The notes: generated by a model not told the origin, from the sequence alone. Shown: positions 10,809-19,592, numbered from the stretch's first letter. The stretch: 64,000 bases of DNA from Roseiarcus sp963820775 (GCA_963820775.1 CAWGBF010000016.1:124001-188000), one strand, 5' to 3'. Numbers and translations are program-made.

Positions 10809-11386
10809 AAGAGACGCCGCCCCGCCCGCAGCGTTTGCGGCGCCTGAGCGACGAGGAGATCGCGCTCTGGACCGAGGTCGCGCGCTCTGTCGCGCGGCGG
10901 CGCGGCGCAAGCCTGCCCGCGCCGTCGAATCCCGTTAGGCCCGTTCGGCGCGCAGCCCCGCCTCCAGCCCCCATCGAACCTCCAGCCGCCCGGCCGGCGA
11001 AGCCCGCCGCGCCGCCGCTGGCGCCAATTGAACGGCGGCTCCAGCGTGAACTTGCGCGCGGGCGTGCGGCGGTCGACGCGGCGCTCGATCTGCATGGGCT
11101 GACCCAGGCCGAGGCGCATCAGGCTTTGCGCGGCTTCCTTCGCCATTCCCAGGCGCGCGGCGCGCGGCTGGTCATCATCGTCACCGGCAAAGGCGGGGCG
11201 ACCGATGAGTTCAGCGGGTGGCCGAACGAGCGCGGCGTGCTCAAGCGGCTCACCCCGCAATGGCTGCGCGAATCCGACCTGCGCTCGGTGGTGCTCGGCT
11301 TTGAGGAAGCCGGACGCGCCCATGGCGGGTCTGGCGCGCTCTATGTGCGGCTCAGACGCCTCCAGGTTCCTTCGGGCCGGCCCTAA
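10805..11386 (+). CDS. Smr-domain protein (MutS2 C-terminal-like nuclease domain)
   Basis: 193 residues from a TTG start (MKETPPRPQRLRRLSDEEIA) overlapping the mltA stop. The first half is basic and proline/alanine-rich and probably disordered. The Smr domain begins near residue 92: DLHGLTQAEAHQALRGFLRH carries the conserved D-H motif, and VIIVTGKGG is the equivalent of the family TGxG motif. Smr domains have DNA or RNA endonuclease activity in other bacteria; the biological target is not known here. It closes the Tim44-mltA-smr set. Confidence 0.9.
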   Translation: MKETPPRPQRLRRLSDEEIALWTEVARSVARRRGASLPAPSNPVRPVRRAAPPPAPIEPPAARPAKPAAPPLAPIERRLQRELARGRAAVDAALDLHGLTQAEAHQALRGFLRHSQARGARLVIIVTGKGGATDEFSGWPNERGVLKRLTPQWLRESDLRSVVLGFEEAGRAHGGSGALYVRLRRLQVPSGRP

Positions 11387-11419
11387 AGCAGATTGCACTT
11401 GCGCCGAATCAGGCTTGTA

Positions 11420-11478
11420 GACGCGGTCCATGCCCGTCGGTTGACGGGCGTCTTTCGGGACGCCCCTTGGACCGCGTC
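11420..11478. repeat. Nested-hairpin palindromic element downstream of smr
   Basis: The ends GACGCGGTCCA and TGGACCGCGTC pair perfectly over 11 bases. They enclose two adjacent hairpins, CCCGTC-GGTT-GACGGG and GGCGTC-TTTCGG-GACGCC, so the whole folds as a three-way structure. The two-hairpin core closely resembles the centre of the repeat at 5118-5251. It may terminate the mltA-smr transcript. Confidence 0.65.
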
Positions 11479-11534
11479 CGCCGCGCTCAACGAGCGCGGC
11501 TACAACTACCGCGTCAACGAACGCGGAGGGCGGT

Positions 11535-11804
11535 TCACTTCTTCTGCACGCCGCCGCATTCCCTGTCGAGCTTATGCGCGGCGGCGTCGCCCTTGACGCC
11601 GATGTTGCTCATGGTCTCCGAGCCAAGCTTGATCGAGCCGCCCGTCAGGACCCAAGACCCGTCAGGGGTTTTGCTCCATGCGCTGCACGGGATGAGGTCA
11701 ATGTCGCCCGGCCAGCTCTGCACAGTCCAAACCTGCTCGTCGGCGCGCGCGGAAGTGATCGCCGCGATCAATGCGACAGCCGTGAGAATCCCAAGTCTTG
11801 ACAT
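11535..11804 (-). CDS. Small secreted protein of unknown function
   Basis: 89 residues. MSRLGILTAVALIAAITSAR is a signal peptide with probable cleavage after ARA, leaving about 68 residues with two cysteines (IPCSAW and RECGG) that could form one disulfide in the periplasm. The sequence has a compact pattern (VWTVQSWPGDIDLIPC ... GSWVLTGGSIKLGS) but I do not recognise the family. It is convergent with smr and divergent from ndk. Coding is supported by the signal peptide and codon use; function unknown. Confidence 0.65.
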   Translation of the reverse strand: MSRLGILTAVALIAAITSARADEQVWTVQSWPGDIDLIPCSAWSKTPDGSWVLTGGSIKLGSETMSNIGVKGDAAAHKLDRECGGVQKK

Positions 11805-12088
11805 GTTTCGCCTGGCCTCCGCGCCTCGTTTGTCTCAATGAGCGGCGGACGCGCAGATCCGCATCTGTGGACCGGCGCATCCGCCAAAATCTTCCGCGCC
11901 GGGCGGAGGCGGCCGCACCCTCGACCCCGCTGCGGATCGGCGTTGGTTCTAACGCCATTCGCGCCATCAGGAAATCGAGCCTGGATGCGCGCGCATCCCG
12001 TGTCGCGCCCGCGCCTTGCCGGTCCGCCGGGCCGCCGCTATAAGCCCCAGCGCTTTTCCGCAACAACCCGACCAGAGACAAAGACGCC

Positions 12089-12511
12089 ATGGCCGTCCAA
12101 CGCACTTTCTCGATCCTCAAGCCCGACGTCACCCGCCGCAACCTGACGGGCGCCGTCAATCAGCGGATCGAAGAGGCGGGGCTTCGAATCGTCGCGCAGA
12201 AGCGCGTGCATATGACTCGCGCGCAGGCGGAGACGTTCTACGGTGTGCATCGCGAGCGCCCGTTCTTCGGCGAACTGGTCGAGATGATGACCGCGGCGCC
12301 GGTCGTCGTGCAGGTGCTGGAAGGCGAGGATGCGGTCCAGCGCTATCGTGACGTGATGGGCGCGACCAATCCCGAGAAAGCGGCGGCCGGGACGATCCGC
12401 AAGGACTTCGCGCTGTCGATGGGCGAGAACTCCGCCCACGGCTCTGACGCCCCGGAGACGGCGGCGCAAGAGATCTCGCAATGGTTCTCCGGCAATGAGA
12501 TCGTGGGCTAA
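12089..12511 (+). CDS. ndk: Nucleoside diphosphate kinase
   Basis: 140 residues. It transfers the gamma-phosphate from ATP to nucleoside diphosphates through a phosphohistidine. MAVQRTFSILKPDVTRRNLT is the canonical start; HRERPFFGELVEMMTAAPVV and GATNPEKAAAGTIRKDFA follow. The active-site His is in ENSAHGSDAPETA. Length is exact for the family. It stands alone, divergent from the small secreted protein. Confidence 0.96.
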   Translation: MAVQRTFSILKPDVTRRNLTGAVNQRIEEAGLRIVAQKRVHMTRAQAETFYGVHRERPFFGELVEMMTAAPVVVQVLEGEDAVQRYRDVMGATNPEKAAAGTIRKDFALSMGENSAHGSDAPETAAQEISQWFSGNEIVG

Positions 12512-12549
12512 GATCTTCAGCAGGCTATTCGAGAGACGCGGTGCGCGGC

Positions 12550-12876
12550 TTAGCGCACGCTCGAGAACGACGTCGGCTGCAGGATCGAGTTCGCCACGTT
12601 GGCGAGAATGAGCCCGTCCTTCTCGCTCTCTTCCCGCGCGGCGATCCAATCGCGATCGGCGAGAAATGCAGCCCATTTCTGCTCCCGTTCGGCAAGCGAC
12701 TCCCACGCCAGGAGGTAAGTGAGTTCGTGATTCGATTCTCCAATCATCGTCGTCCAGAAGCCCGCCTGTCGGATGCCATGCTTCTCCCACAGCGCCAGCG
12801 TCTTGGTTTCGAACCGCTTCAATAACGCCGGCAGCCGGTTGGGAAGGCAGCGATAAACGCGAAGCTCATAGATCAT
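12550..12876 (-). CDS. NIPSNAP family protein
   Basis: About 108 residues starting MIYELRVYRCLPNRLPALLK, the hallmark start of NIPSNAP-domain proteins (ferredoxin-like dimeric alpha/beta fold). HGIRQAGFWTTMIGESNHEL and TYLLAWESLAEREQKWAAFL complete the domain. ATG 12876 is preferred to one seven codons upstream because the family begins at this Met. Function of bacterial members is unknown; they are often linked to small-molecule turnover. It is convergent with ndk. Confidence 0.87.
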   Translation of the reverse strand: MIYELRVYRCLPNRLPALLKRFETKTLALWEKHGIRQAGFWTTMIGESNHELTYLLAWESLAEREQKWAAFLADRDWIAAREESEKDGLILANVANSILQPTSFSSVR

Positions 12877-13019
12877 TGCGGGACCCCCCCTTGTCACTGC
12901 CCGGCGCTAGCTCCCCGCGCCACTGTTCCGCGGCGGAACGTCTAGCATTGCATGTCTGGCTTCCCGCCCACAACCTTCGCGACCCCTCACGCCGAAGTCC
13001 CGCGCATCGCGCCAGCGAG

Positions 13020-13268
13020 TTAGATGGGCGGCTTGCGTGGATGAGCGGAAGCGGCGCGGCGCGTTCTCTTCGCCAGCTTCGGCGTGGCGGACACTAGCGG
13101 ACCAAGCGTCCGCCCCAGGCCGTTGTATTCGACCCGCCAACGGTCGTATTCAGCTTCCAGCATACCAACCGAGCGCAGCGCTTCCGCGACCGGAGAACCC
13201 TCAGCCGTCAGCGTCTCGATCATCTGAAGCCTCTGGACGATCTCCCTCGGGCTAAGCTTCGACCTCAT
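13020..13268 (-). CDS. HTH protein resembling IS3-type transposase OrfA (possible remnant)
   Basis: 82 residues beginning MRSKLSPREIVQRLQMIETL, then EGSPVAEALRSVGMLEAEYD and RWRVEYNGL. This spacing matches the N-terminal HTH of IS3-family OrfA (EQIVxKLRxxE...GxxxAxAxxxxGxxxxTYYRWRxEYGGL). After EYNGL the coiled-coil expected in OrfA is replaced by a basic tail (KLAKRTRRAASAHPRKPP). No orfB or inverted repeats are adjacent. It is therefore either a domesticated HTH protein or a truncated transposase fragment. Confidence 0.45.
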   Translation of the reverse strand: MRSKLSPREIVQRLQMIETLTAEGSPVAEALRSVGMLEAEYDRWRVEYNGLGRTLGPLVSATPKLAKRTRRAASAHPRKPPI

Positions 13269-13574
13269 AACCGCCACCCTCCGCCGATACGCGCCGCAAG
13301 CGAGCGACCGCCTTCTGCGGTCAAGGCAGGATCATGCGCTTCGCCGGTTATCCGGAAATTCGCCGGCGGATTAAGGTTAGGACATCGAAGTCGAGACCGA
13401 ACGACCCCGGGAGCCTTGCAAATCCAGGCCCTCCTCGCGCCGATGAACAAAATTTAACTTGTCGGCCAGCGCGACGTGAGCGAAGCGTGCTTACCCTTCT
13501 CCCAAGGCGCGAGTACGCCTGGGAGGTCATGCGTTCTGGCGTAGTTGCGCTTCACTCAAAAACGGAGAAGCCCT

Positions 13575-13829
13575 ATGCGAATGTTGATAGGCGCCGTCTT
13601 GGCGACGGCGTTGTTAGGCGCGGCGTCCGTGGCCTATGCGGCCGACGCAACTGGCAAGATCAAGAGCCTGGATATGACCAAGGATATGGTCACCCTGGAC
13701 AACGGCTCGAGTTACATGGCGCCCAAGAGCGTGAAGCTGTCCGACTTCAAGGCCGGCCAGAGAGTGACGGTCAGTTACACCAAGGCCGGCGACAAGATGG
13801 ACATCACGTCGATCAAGCCTGCGACTTGA
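13575..13829 (+). CDS. DUF1344-type small periplasmic protein
   Basis: 84 residues from ATG 13575, preceded by GGAGAAG. MRMLIGAVLATALLGAASVA is a signal peptide cleaved near AYA-AD. The mature part (DATGKIKSLDMTKDMVTLDN, VKLSDFKAGQRVTVSYTKAG) is a short beta-rich module typical of DUF1344, a common small exported family in rhizobia of unknown function. An in-frame ATG ten codons upstream would disrupt the signal peptide and is not preferred. Confidence 0.8.
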   Translation: MRMLIGAVLATALLGAASVAYAADATGKIKSLDMTKDMVTLDNGSSYMAPKSVKLSDFKAGQRVTVSYTKAGDKMDITSIKPAT

Positions 13830-13935
13830 CGACCGTTATCTCTATTGGCCTGGTTGAGTGCGAGCCGCCGGTCACGCCGGCGGCTTGGCAAAATCGCGTT
13901 CAAGCTTCCGGCCAGGGGCGATCTGACGAAACCCA

Positions 13936-14686
13936 ATGAATGACCGCGCCTTAGCCCGAACCGAGTCCGGCCACCCGGCGCCGGACCATCGAATGAGAGC
14001 GACGTTGGATCTGATGCGTCGAATTCCCGATCGTGCGCCGCGCCGTATTGCCGACGTGTACAGCGGGCGCGGGTCGATGAGGGCGCTGCTGGCTCGCCGT
14101 TTTCCCTACGCGGAGATCGAGACCCTCGACCTTTCTCAATCGGTCGATTGTGGTCAAGGCGCGGGCGGCCGCCGCCTCAGCGCGGGACGCAAGTTCGACC
14201 TGATCTGTTCGAATGGCTCGTTGGAGATGGTGCCATCGCTGCCGCGGTTGTTGCCCATGCTGATCGGCATGGTCGCGGCGGAAGGTTGCCTTGCGGCGGA
14301 ATTTCCCAACGATTTGTATGAGCCGAGCCGAGCCCTGATGCGCATGATCGCCGCCGACGGACCATGGGCGAAGACGCTTCTGCCAATCGCCAAGACGCGG
14401 CCGTTCAACGAAACGATGGAAGGCCTGTACGCGCTGCTCAGTCCAATCTGCGCCGCCGTCGACATCTGGGAAGCGACTTACCTGCACGCGATGGAGAGCA
14501 TCGCGGCGATTGTCGAGTGGATGGAGGCGACAAGACTTCGCGCCCTTCCTGACGGCGCTGGATGAAGCGGATCGTCGCAAGTTTCTCGATCGCTATGCAG
14601 CCGAACTGCGCCAGGCCTATCCGGCTCTCCCCGACGGCCCAGTTTTGCTGCGGTCGCGGCGACTATTCGTATTGGCGCAGCCGTAA
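13936..14686 (+). CDS. Trans-aconitate 2-methyltransferase-like protein (frameshift near 14542)
   Basis: SAM-dependent methyltransferase related to Tam. Family-like parts: DLMRRIPDRAPRRIADVYSG (motif I, with the usual GCG replaced by YSGRG), FDLICSNGSLEMVPSLPRLL, FPNDLYEPSRALMRMIAADG, and WEATYLHAMESIAAIVEWME. The open frame stops at 14565 after RLRALPDGAG. Skipping one base near 14542 continues as PFLTALDEADRRKFLDRYAA to a TAA at 14684-14686, the expected ending, for about 250 residues. The altered SAM motif makes activity uncertain; trans-aconitate as substrate is a family-based guess. Confidence 0.75.
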
Positions 14687-14703
14687 CGCGACCCAAGGTC
14701 CGT

Positions 14704-15363
14704 TTACCCCCTCGGCTTCGCCTTCATCGTGCGCGTCCAGAGAGCCTCCTCCATCCGCTCGGCGATCTCGCGTAAGTAAGGGTTGCGCGCCTCGCGGCCC
14801 GCGCGCCCGGAATCGAGATCGCTCTGAAAGCCGTCGCGCTGCGGCCAATGCTCACTCAGGAGCTCGAATCCGGCGTCTTCGATCGCCTCGACCGCCTTCG
14901 CAAACTGGGGCTCCGAGCGGCCGACCTTCGACAAGACGAGCACGAGCCGTCCCTCCGCGCCGCGCCGCGCGAGCTTGCGCGCCAGCGAAAGGGTGGGCCG
15001 CAGATCGTCGCCCGACACGCCTGTCGGCAGAAAGACGACGTCGCTATCCTCGGCGATTTCGGTCGACAGATCGTCGGCGAGGCCGCGGGTGTCGGCGACG
15101 ATGAAATCAGCGACGCCATCCTCGCGGCGCAGCTTCTTCAGGCTCTTGAAGGCGCGCGTGTCGACCTCCGGCTCGAGGCTGGCGCGCAGGCGCAGCGCGC
15201 CCCATTCGACGCAGGTCAATTGATCGAGATCGAAGTCGGCAAGCAAAGTTTTGCGGCCGCGATGGATAGCGCCCACCGCTAGCAACCGGGCAAGGGTGCT
15301 TTTGCCGACGCCCCCCTTCTGGCTGACGAACGCCACGGTGGTCGGGGGTTTCGCTTTTGTCAT
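14704..15363 (-). CDS. ParA/MinD-family ATPase
   Basis: 219 residues. VAFVSQKGGVGKSTLARLLA is a deviant Walker A loop, LLADFDLDQLTCVEW is switch-like, and FIVADTRGLADDLSTEIAED is Walker B. This is the compact ParA type found on plasmids and in chromosomal orphan copies rather than the larger Soj protein. There is no ParB gene or obvious parS beside it, so cargo and role are unknown. It is convergent with the methyltransferase gene upstream. Confidence 0.85.
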   Translation of the reverse strand: MTKAKPPTTVAFVSQKGGVGKSTLARLLAVGAIHRGRKTLLADFDLDQLTCVEWGALRLRASLEPEVDTRAFKSLKKLRREDGVADFIVADTRGLADDLSTEIAEDSDVVFLPTGVSGDDLRPTLSLARKLARRGAEGRLVLVLSKVGRSEPQFAKAVEAIEDAGFELLSEHWPQRDGFQSDLDSGRAGREARNPYLREIAERMEEALWTRTMKAKPRG

Positions 15364-15484
15364 CCTGGCGCCGGTTTGGACGCTTCCGCCAATCAGGGGG
15401 TGAAAGGCCGTGGCGTTGAGTCGCTAATGCTATTCGCTGACGCGGCGATGACAAGAGACGCGGCGCACTTGTCAACGGTCGATC

Positions 15485-15853
15485 CTACTTGGCTTGGTCG
15501 AAGTCCCCCATCTCGAACATCTCGCGGATCTCGATGACCGACGGGCCCGGCATCGGGTTGGGACAACGTTTGACCCACTCGATCGCCTCATCGAGGTCCT
15601 TGACCTTCCAGATCCAGTAGCCCGCGGCGAGTTCATTGATGTTCGGGAACGGCCCTTTGACCACCGTGCGGTCCTTGCCGGAAAGGGAGACGCGAGCGCC
15701 CTTGCGGCTTTCCTTAACTCCGCCCGCGTCAACGAAAATCCCAGCGTCGATCAGCGCCTGGTTGAACGCGCCCATGTCCGCCAAAAGTGAGGCCGGCGGC
15801 ATGCCGCCGGCCTCGGAGGCTTCGGTCGCCTTGACGATCACCATCACCCGCAT
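15485..15853 (-). CDS. YciI (DGPF/YCII-related) family protein
   Basis: 122 residues: MRVMVIVKATEASEAGGMPP, then GGVKESRKGARVSLSG, VVKGPFPNINELAAGYWIWK (the DGPF-motif region) and DLDEAIEWVKRCPNPMPGPS. This matches the family often encoded with ECF sigma factors or with VOC-type proteins. Function is unproven; the fold is a ferredoxin-like barrel. It is the last gene of a same-strand run 18718-15485 headed by a TetR regulator. Confidence 0.88.
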   Translation of the reverse strand: MRVMVIVKATEASEAGGMPPASLLADMGAFNQALIDAGIFVDAGGVKESRKGARVSLSGKDRTVVKGPFPNINELAAGYWIWKVKDLDEAIEWVKRCPNPMPGPSVIEIREMFEMGDFDQAK

Positions 15854-15886
15854 TGCGCTCTCTCCGACATAGTTCGAAGCAAGAAG

Positions 15887-16597
15887 CTAGACATAGTCGA
15901 GCTTCGGATACCAGTGGGGATCGCGGCCCTCCGGCGTGCAGTCGAGGATCATCCAAAGCGGCGCAGGGTCCGGCGCGCCGCGCGGGTCCTGGCCCGGGTC
16001 GACCGTTGCGCTCGTCATCTCGCCGCCCCAGAAGTGCCGGATCGTACCGTCACGGCGTGTGAACACGTTGAAGGAGGGGACTTCCGAGCCGTTCGGCAGC
16101 AGGCCGAAATAGTCCCGTGAATAGGCGCCGTTGAGGTCGCTGTAGAGTTTGAGGTCGCGCCAGCCGCGCTCGCGCTTCCATGCTGTCAGGCGCTCGATGG
16201 GAGAGCGCGCGACGACAGCTAGCGAGATGCGCTGGCCGATGTCCGCCGCATTGCCCTCCCAGGCGCCGAGCGTATTGGTGCACATGGGACAGGGCCGCTC
16301 GCGCTCAGGCCCGAACATGTAGCTGTAGATGGCGAGCGTCTGCTTGTCGCCGAACAGCCCGGCGAAATCGGTTCGCCCATCCTCGCCTTCAAAGCGATAC
16401 TCGCCAACAACCGGACCGCCCGCCGGCAGCGTTCGGCGTTGCGCGGCGACGCGCGCGATATGCCGGCGGAGCTCGATCTCCTCTGCGAGCAGCGCGGTGC
16501 GGGCGGCGCGATATTCGACGCTCTCGTTTGGGAACTGCACAGGGTCGAGCCGAGCGAGTTCGGCGGCTGGCTTGAGGGTCTGAGTTTGAACATTCAT
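15887..16597 (-). CDS. DUF899 thioredoxin-like protein
   Basis: About 236 residues from ATG 16597, which has GGAG nine bases upstream; a more distant ATG at 16675 lacks support. DUF899 proteins have a thioredoxin-like fold. Visible features are YRFEGEDGRTDFAGLFGDKQ, YSYMFGPERERPCPMCTNTL with the CxxC-type pair, WRDLKLYSDLNGAYSRDYFG, and a C-terminal LWMILDCTPEGRDPHWYPKL. The family is annotated as a putative dithiol-disulfide protein with no proven substrate. It lies between two VOC-type genes and the YciI gene. Confidence 0.87.
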   Translation of the reverse strand: MNVQTQTLKPAAELARLDPVQFPNESVEYRAARTALLAEEIELRRHIARVAAQRRTLPAGGPVVGEYRFEGEDGRTDFAGLFGDKQTLAIYSYMFGPERERPCPMCTNTLGAWEGNAADIGQRISLAVVARSPIERLTAWKRERGWRDLKLYSDLNGAYSRDYFGLLPNGSEVPSFNVFTRRDGTIRHFWGGEMTSATVDPGQDPRGAPDPAPLWMILDCTPEGRDPHWYPKLDYV

Positions 16598-16728
16598 CGG
16601 GCAATCTCCTGACCATTGATCAAGCATGGAAAGAGCCGCCCGGACGGCGCCATGCGGGCCGCCGGAATCCTCCAAAGCGCGTAACTGCGCTCCAGAGACG
16701 GCTTGAACGAGCAGCGGTCCGATACGCC

Positions 16729-17514
16729 CTACTTCTTGGGCGCAACCAGCGCGAACATCGCGCCTTGCGGATCGAGGCCATTGATGATCCAGCTTCCACC
16801 CGGAACCTGCATCGGTCCGTTGATCACCTGACCGCCCGCGGACTTCACCCGATCCTGGGCCGCGTCGATCGCATCGACGGTGATGTAATAGAGCCAGTGC
16901 GGGGCAGGCTCCTGTTGCATCTTCTTCATTATCCCGCCGGCCTGCTGACCTTTGGTGTTGAAGATCTGGTAGGTTCCCATAGAGCCCATGTCCATCGCCT
17001 CGCCCTTGGTCCAGCCGAACAGGCCGGAATAGAAGGCGAACGACTTCTCGGGGTCGCCGCCGTGCAGCTCGTGCCAGCCGATATGGCCCGGCTTCATAGG
17101 ATCTTGCATTGGCGCCCCATCGCCGTCGCCCTTGAACAACAGGAAGCCCGCGCCGCTCGGATCGCCGGCGACGGCGAAGGTCCCGATATTGGGAATCTCG
17201 GTCGGTGGCCTATGAATCACGCCGCCCGCGGCTTTCACCTTGTCGACGTAAGCCTTGACATCGTCGACCGCGATATAGCCCATCCATGTCGGGCGCACGC
17301 CCATTTTCGCGGCGTCCTCGGGAATCGGCATCAAGCCGCCGATCATGTCTTCCCCGGTCTTGAGCAGCGTGTATTTTTGCGCGTTCATGGTGTTGGGCGC
17401 GAGAGTCCAACCGACGACTTTTGAATAGAATTTTTCAGAGCCGGGAAGATCGTTCGACATCTGATCGTACCAGACGAATTTGCCCACCACGTCCGACTGA
17501 GTCGCGTTGGCCAT
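16729..17514 (-). CDS. VOC family protein with two glyoxalase-like domains
   Basis: 261 residues holding two VOC modules. The first starts GKFVWYDQMSNDLPGSEKFY, the second GHIGWHELHGGDPEKSFAFY. Each has the beta-alpha-beta-beta-beta pattern ending in FAVAGDPSGAGFLLFKGDGD and NGLDPQGAMFALVAPKK respectively. It resembles the mycobacterial Cfp30B (27-kDa antigen) type, whose function is unknown. Metal ligands are not obvious. It belongs to the TetR-headed cluster. Confidence 0.88.
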   Translation of the reverse strand: MANATQSDVVGKFVWYDQMSNDLPGSEKFYSKVVGWTLAPNTMNAQKYTLLKTGEDMIGGLMPIPEDAAKMGVRPTWMGYIAVDDVKAYVDKVKAAGGVIHRPPTEIPNIGTFAVAGDPSGAGFLLFKGDGDGAPMQDPMKPGHIGWHELHGGDPEKSFAFYSGLFGWTKGEAMDMGSMGTYQIFNTKGQQAGGIMKKMQQEPAPHWLYYITVDAIDAAQDRVKSAGGQVINGPMQVPGGSWIINGLDPQGAMFALVAPKK

Positions 17515-17529
17515 GTCTTCCTCCTTCAG

Positions 17530-18003
17530 TTAGGGCGCGAACGCCTGCTGCAATTCAGCAATGTCGAGCTTCTTCATGCCCATGACCGCCCGCATGAGGC
17601 GATCGGTATGCTGAGCGTCGCCGCCCAAAAGCTCGGGCAGCGCGCGCGGCACGATTTGCCAGGAGACGCCGAATTTGTCGGTGAGCCAGCCGCACTGGAC
17701 ATGCTCGCCGCCCTCCGCAAGCTTCTCCCACAGCGCGTCGATTTCAGCCTGGTCGTCGCAATTGACCATGAGCGACAAAGCGGGCGTAAATTTGTACTGC
17801 GGTCCGCCGTTCAGCGCCAAAAATCGCTGGCCGTCGATCTCGAAAAAAATCGTCATCACCGTGCCTTTGCGGCCGGGGGCGAACTCGCCGTAGCGCGCCG
17901 TCGATAGAATGCGGCTGTTCGGAAAGATCGACAAGTAGTGTGCGACCGCCTCTTCGGCGTTGGAATCGAACCAGAGACAGGGCGTGATTTTCTGCTCGGT
18001 CAT
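17530..18003 (-). CDS. VOC/PhnB-like protein (3-demethylubiquinone-9 methyltransferase domain family)
   Basis: 157 residues beginning MTEQKITPCLWFDSNAEEAV, the standard opening of the PhnB-like family. It continues YLSIFPNSRILSTARYGEFA, EIDGQRFLALNGGPQYKFTP and GWLTDKFGVSWQIVPRALPE. Despite the family name, these are VOC-fold proteins without proven methyltransferase activity. The open frame extends upstream to 18585, but those residues are a shadow of the TetR gene. The ATG at 18003 follows GGAGGAGACC. It is the first gene after the regulator. Confidence 0.9.
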   Translation of the reverse strand: MTEQKITPCLWFDSNAEEAVAHYLSIFPNSRILSTARYGEFAPGRKGTVMTIFFEIDGQRFLALNGGPQYKFTPALSLMVNCDDQAEIDALWEKLAEGGEHVQCGWLTDKFGVSWQIVPRALPELLGGDAQHTDRLMRAVMGMKKLDIAELQQAFAP

Positions 18004-18049
18004 GGTCTCCTCCTTGCGCGACGCCAAGGCGCCGGATTCCGCCAACGCG

Positions 18050-18718
18050 CTAAGGCGCCGGGTGTTCCGCCCCGCCACTTGGCAGTAGCGTCTCGAAATA
18101 ACGCCTGAGATGATCGAGACAGTCCGCGGCCACTTGAGCGCCGTGCTTAGCCTTGGCGAGAATGAAGGCGCCCTGAAGGACGGCTTGTGAATAAAGCGCG
18201 GCGCTGTCCGGCGTCCATGCGGCGTCAGGGGCATACTGAGCCTTGGCCTCGGCGATATCAGCTTCAAGCCGCTCGGCGTGCTCGCTGATGTAACGGTCGC
18301 AGGCGGCGCGAATGGCGGGGTGCGAATCGTAAGCCTCCTGCACCATTGTGCCGAGGAGGCAGGTGAACTGCGGCAGCTCGCCCTGAAGGATGGCCTTGCG
18401 GAAATCGACATAGCCGAGCACGCGCGCTCTCGCCTCGGGCAAATGGCTATAGGGCGCGGCGTCAAAGATCGCGTCGGCGTTAGCGGCGAAATGCGCCGCC
18501 GCCGCGATGGCGCAGGCTTCCTTGCTGGCGAAATGATGGAAGAACGCGCCCTTGGTGAGACCCGCCTCGGCGCAGATGTCCTCAACCCGCGCCGCCGAAT
18601 AGCCCTTGGAGCGGATCACATGCACCGCCGCGTCGAGCAGCTTCCGGCCTGACGCCTCGGCCATCGCGGCCTTGGTCGACTTGGCTGAGACGCTCGCTGT
18701 TCGCTCGCCTGTGTTCAT
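18050..18718 (-). CDS. TetR/AcrR-family repressor heading the VOC/DUF899/YciI cluster
   Basis: About 222 residues from ATG 18718. The HTH is DAAVHVIRSKGYSAARVEDI ... AEAGLTKGAFFHHFASKEAC, followed by a helical ligand domain (FTCLLGTMVQEAYDSHP, YSQAVLQGAFILAKAKHGAQ) with a C-terminus like TetR_C regulators of the YxaF/AcrR type. An operator-like dyad lies inside its own promoter. Located 46 bases upstream of the PhnB-like gene on the same strand, it probably represses itself and the downstream detoxification-type genes; the inducer is unknown. Confidence 0.9.
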   Translation of the reverse strand: MNTGERTASVSAKSTKAAMAEASGRKLLDAAVHVIRSKGYSAARVEDICAEAGLTKGAFFHHFASKEACAIAAAAHFAANADAIFDAAPYSHLPEARARVLGYVDFRKAILQGELPQFTCLLGTMVQEAYDSHPAIRAACDRYISEHAERLEADIAEAKAQYAPDAAWTPDSAALYSQAVLQGAFILAKAKHGAQVAADCLDHLRRYFETLLPSGGAEHPAP

Positions 18719-18724
18719 GCTGCG

Positions 18725-18754
18725 AAAGTACCAACTGGTCGGTATCCTTGTCAA
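18725..18754 (-). promoter_or_regulatory. Promoter with TetR-type operator
   Basis: On the minus strand TTGACA (18754-18749) and TACTTT (18730-18725) are separated by 18 bases. The spacer is occupied by the imperfect dyad TACCAACTGGTCGGTA (18729-18744), the kind of GACCAGTTGGT site bound by many TetR regulators. Placement between -35 and -10 suggests autorepression by the gene that starts at 18718. Confidence 0.6.
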
Positions 18755-18889
18755 GCGACAACCTCAGTCCCGGCAGCTTCGCATGGTCCCTTCGCCACGG
18801 AGCGCGGGCGTCCTGTCCAGCCACCCCTCGGGATGCTATCGTCGAATGCCCGCGCGTTCGTCAGCGGGCAGCCCCGTCCGGAGGCTATC

Positions 18890-19592
18890 GTGGAGGAAAC
18901 CAAGTCCTACGAGATCGGCAAGAACTCGAATCACGCTGACCCACCGCGATGGCGCGGCGCCAGCCACGCCCTATTCGCTTCTCCTGGCTGAGTGCATCCC
19001 CGATCTGTCGGGACAAACGGTCATCGACCTCGGAACGGGATCGGGCATTCTTGCAATCACCGCGATGCTGCGCGGAGCCGAGCGCGTCTACTTGGTCGAC
19101 AGTTTCGACGAGGCAATCGCGTTGGCGCTCGAGAACGCGAGACGCAACGGCGTGGAAGCGGGCCTCGTCCATCTTCCGATCGGTGAGTCGTTGATTCCGC
19201 TGCCGCGCGGGGAGCGGATCGACTTCATCATAAGCAACCCGGCCCAGTTGCCCTTGCCTCAAAGGGAGATGGAGAACAGTCCATTTTATGCGGGGCCCGA
19301 CGGCCGAGCCATGATTGATCCGCTCATCGCTGAAACCCCGTCGAAACTGTCGCCCGGCGGCAGGTTGCTGATGACCCACAACTCTCTGGCGAATCTGCCG
19401 AAGAGTTTGGCGCAAATCGAAGATCTCGGAATGAAGTTGCAAATCGTCGCCGAGCGCACCCTCGCACTCCGTCCATTCGTCGACCGGGATTGGCTCGATA
19501 CGCTCGGTGGAAGAGCGGAGGGACTTTATTTCGTCCGCGATGGGGTCGCTTACGAGAAACTCAGCGTGATCGAAGCGCGGCTCCCCGGCTGA
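18890..19592 (+). CDS. Class I SAM-dependent methyltransferase (probable frameshift near 18923)
   Basis: GTG 18890 with GGAGG five bases upstream gives MEETKSYEIGK, then a one-base shift near 18923 leads into TRITLTHRDGAAPATPYSLL. From there the frame is clear: TVIDLGTGSGILAITAMLRG (motif I), VYLVDSFDEAIALALENARR (motif II), FIISNPAQLPLP (an NPP-like N6/release-factor-type motif IV), and a closing SPGGRLLMTHNSLANLPKSL. It looks like the HemK/PrmC-type small methyltransferases, but the substrate is unknown. The long open frame upstream of 18890 overlaps the TetR gene and is spurious. Confidence 0.7.
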
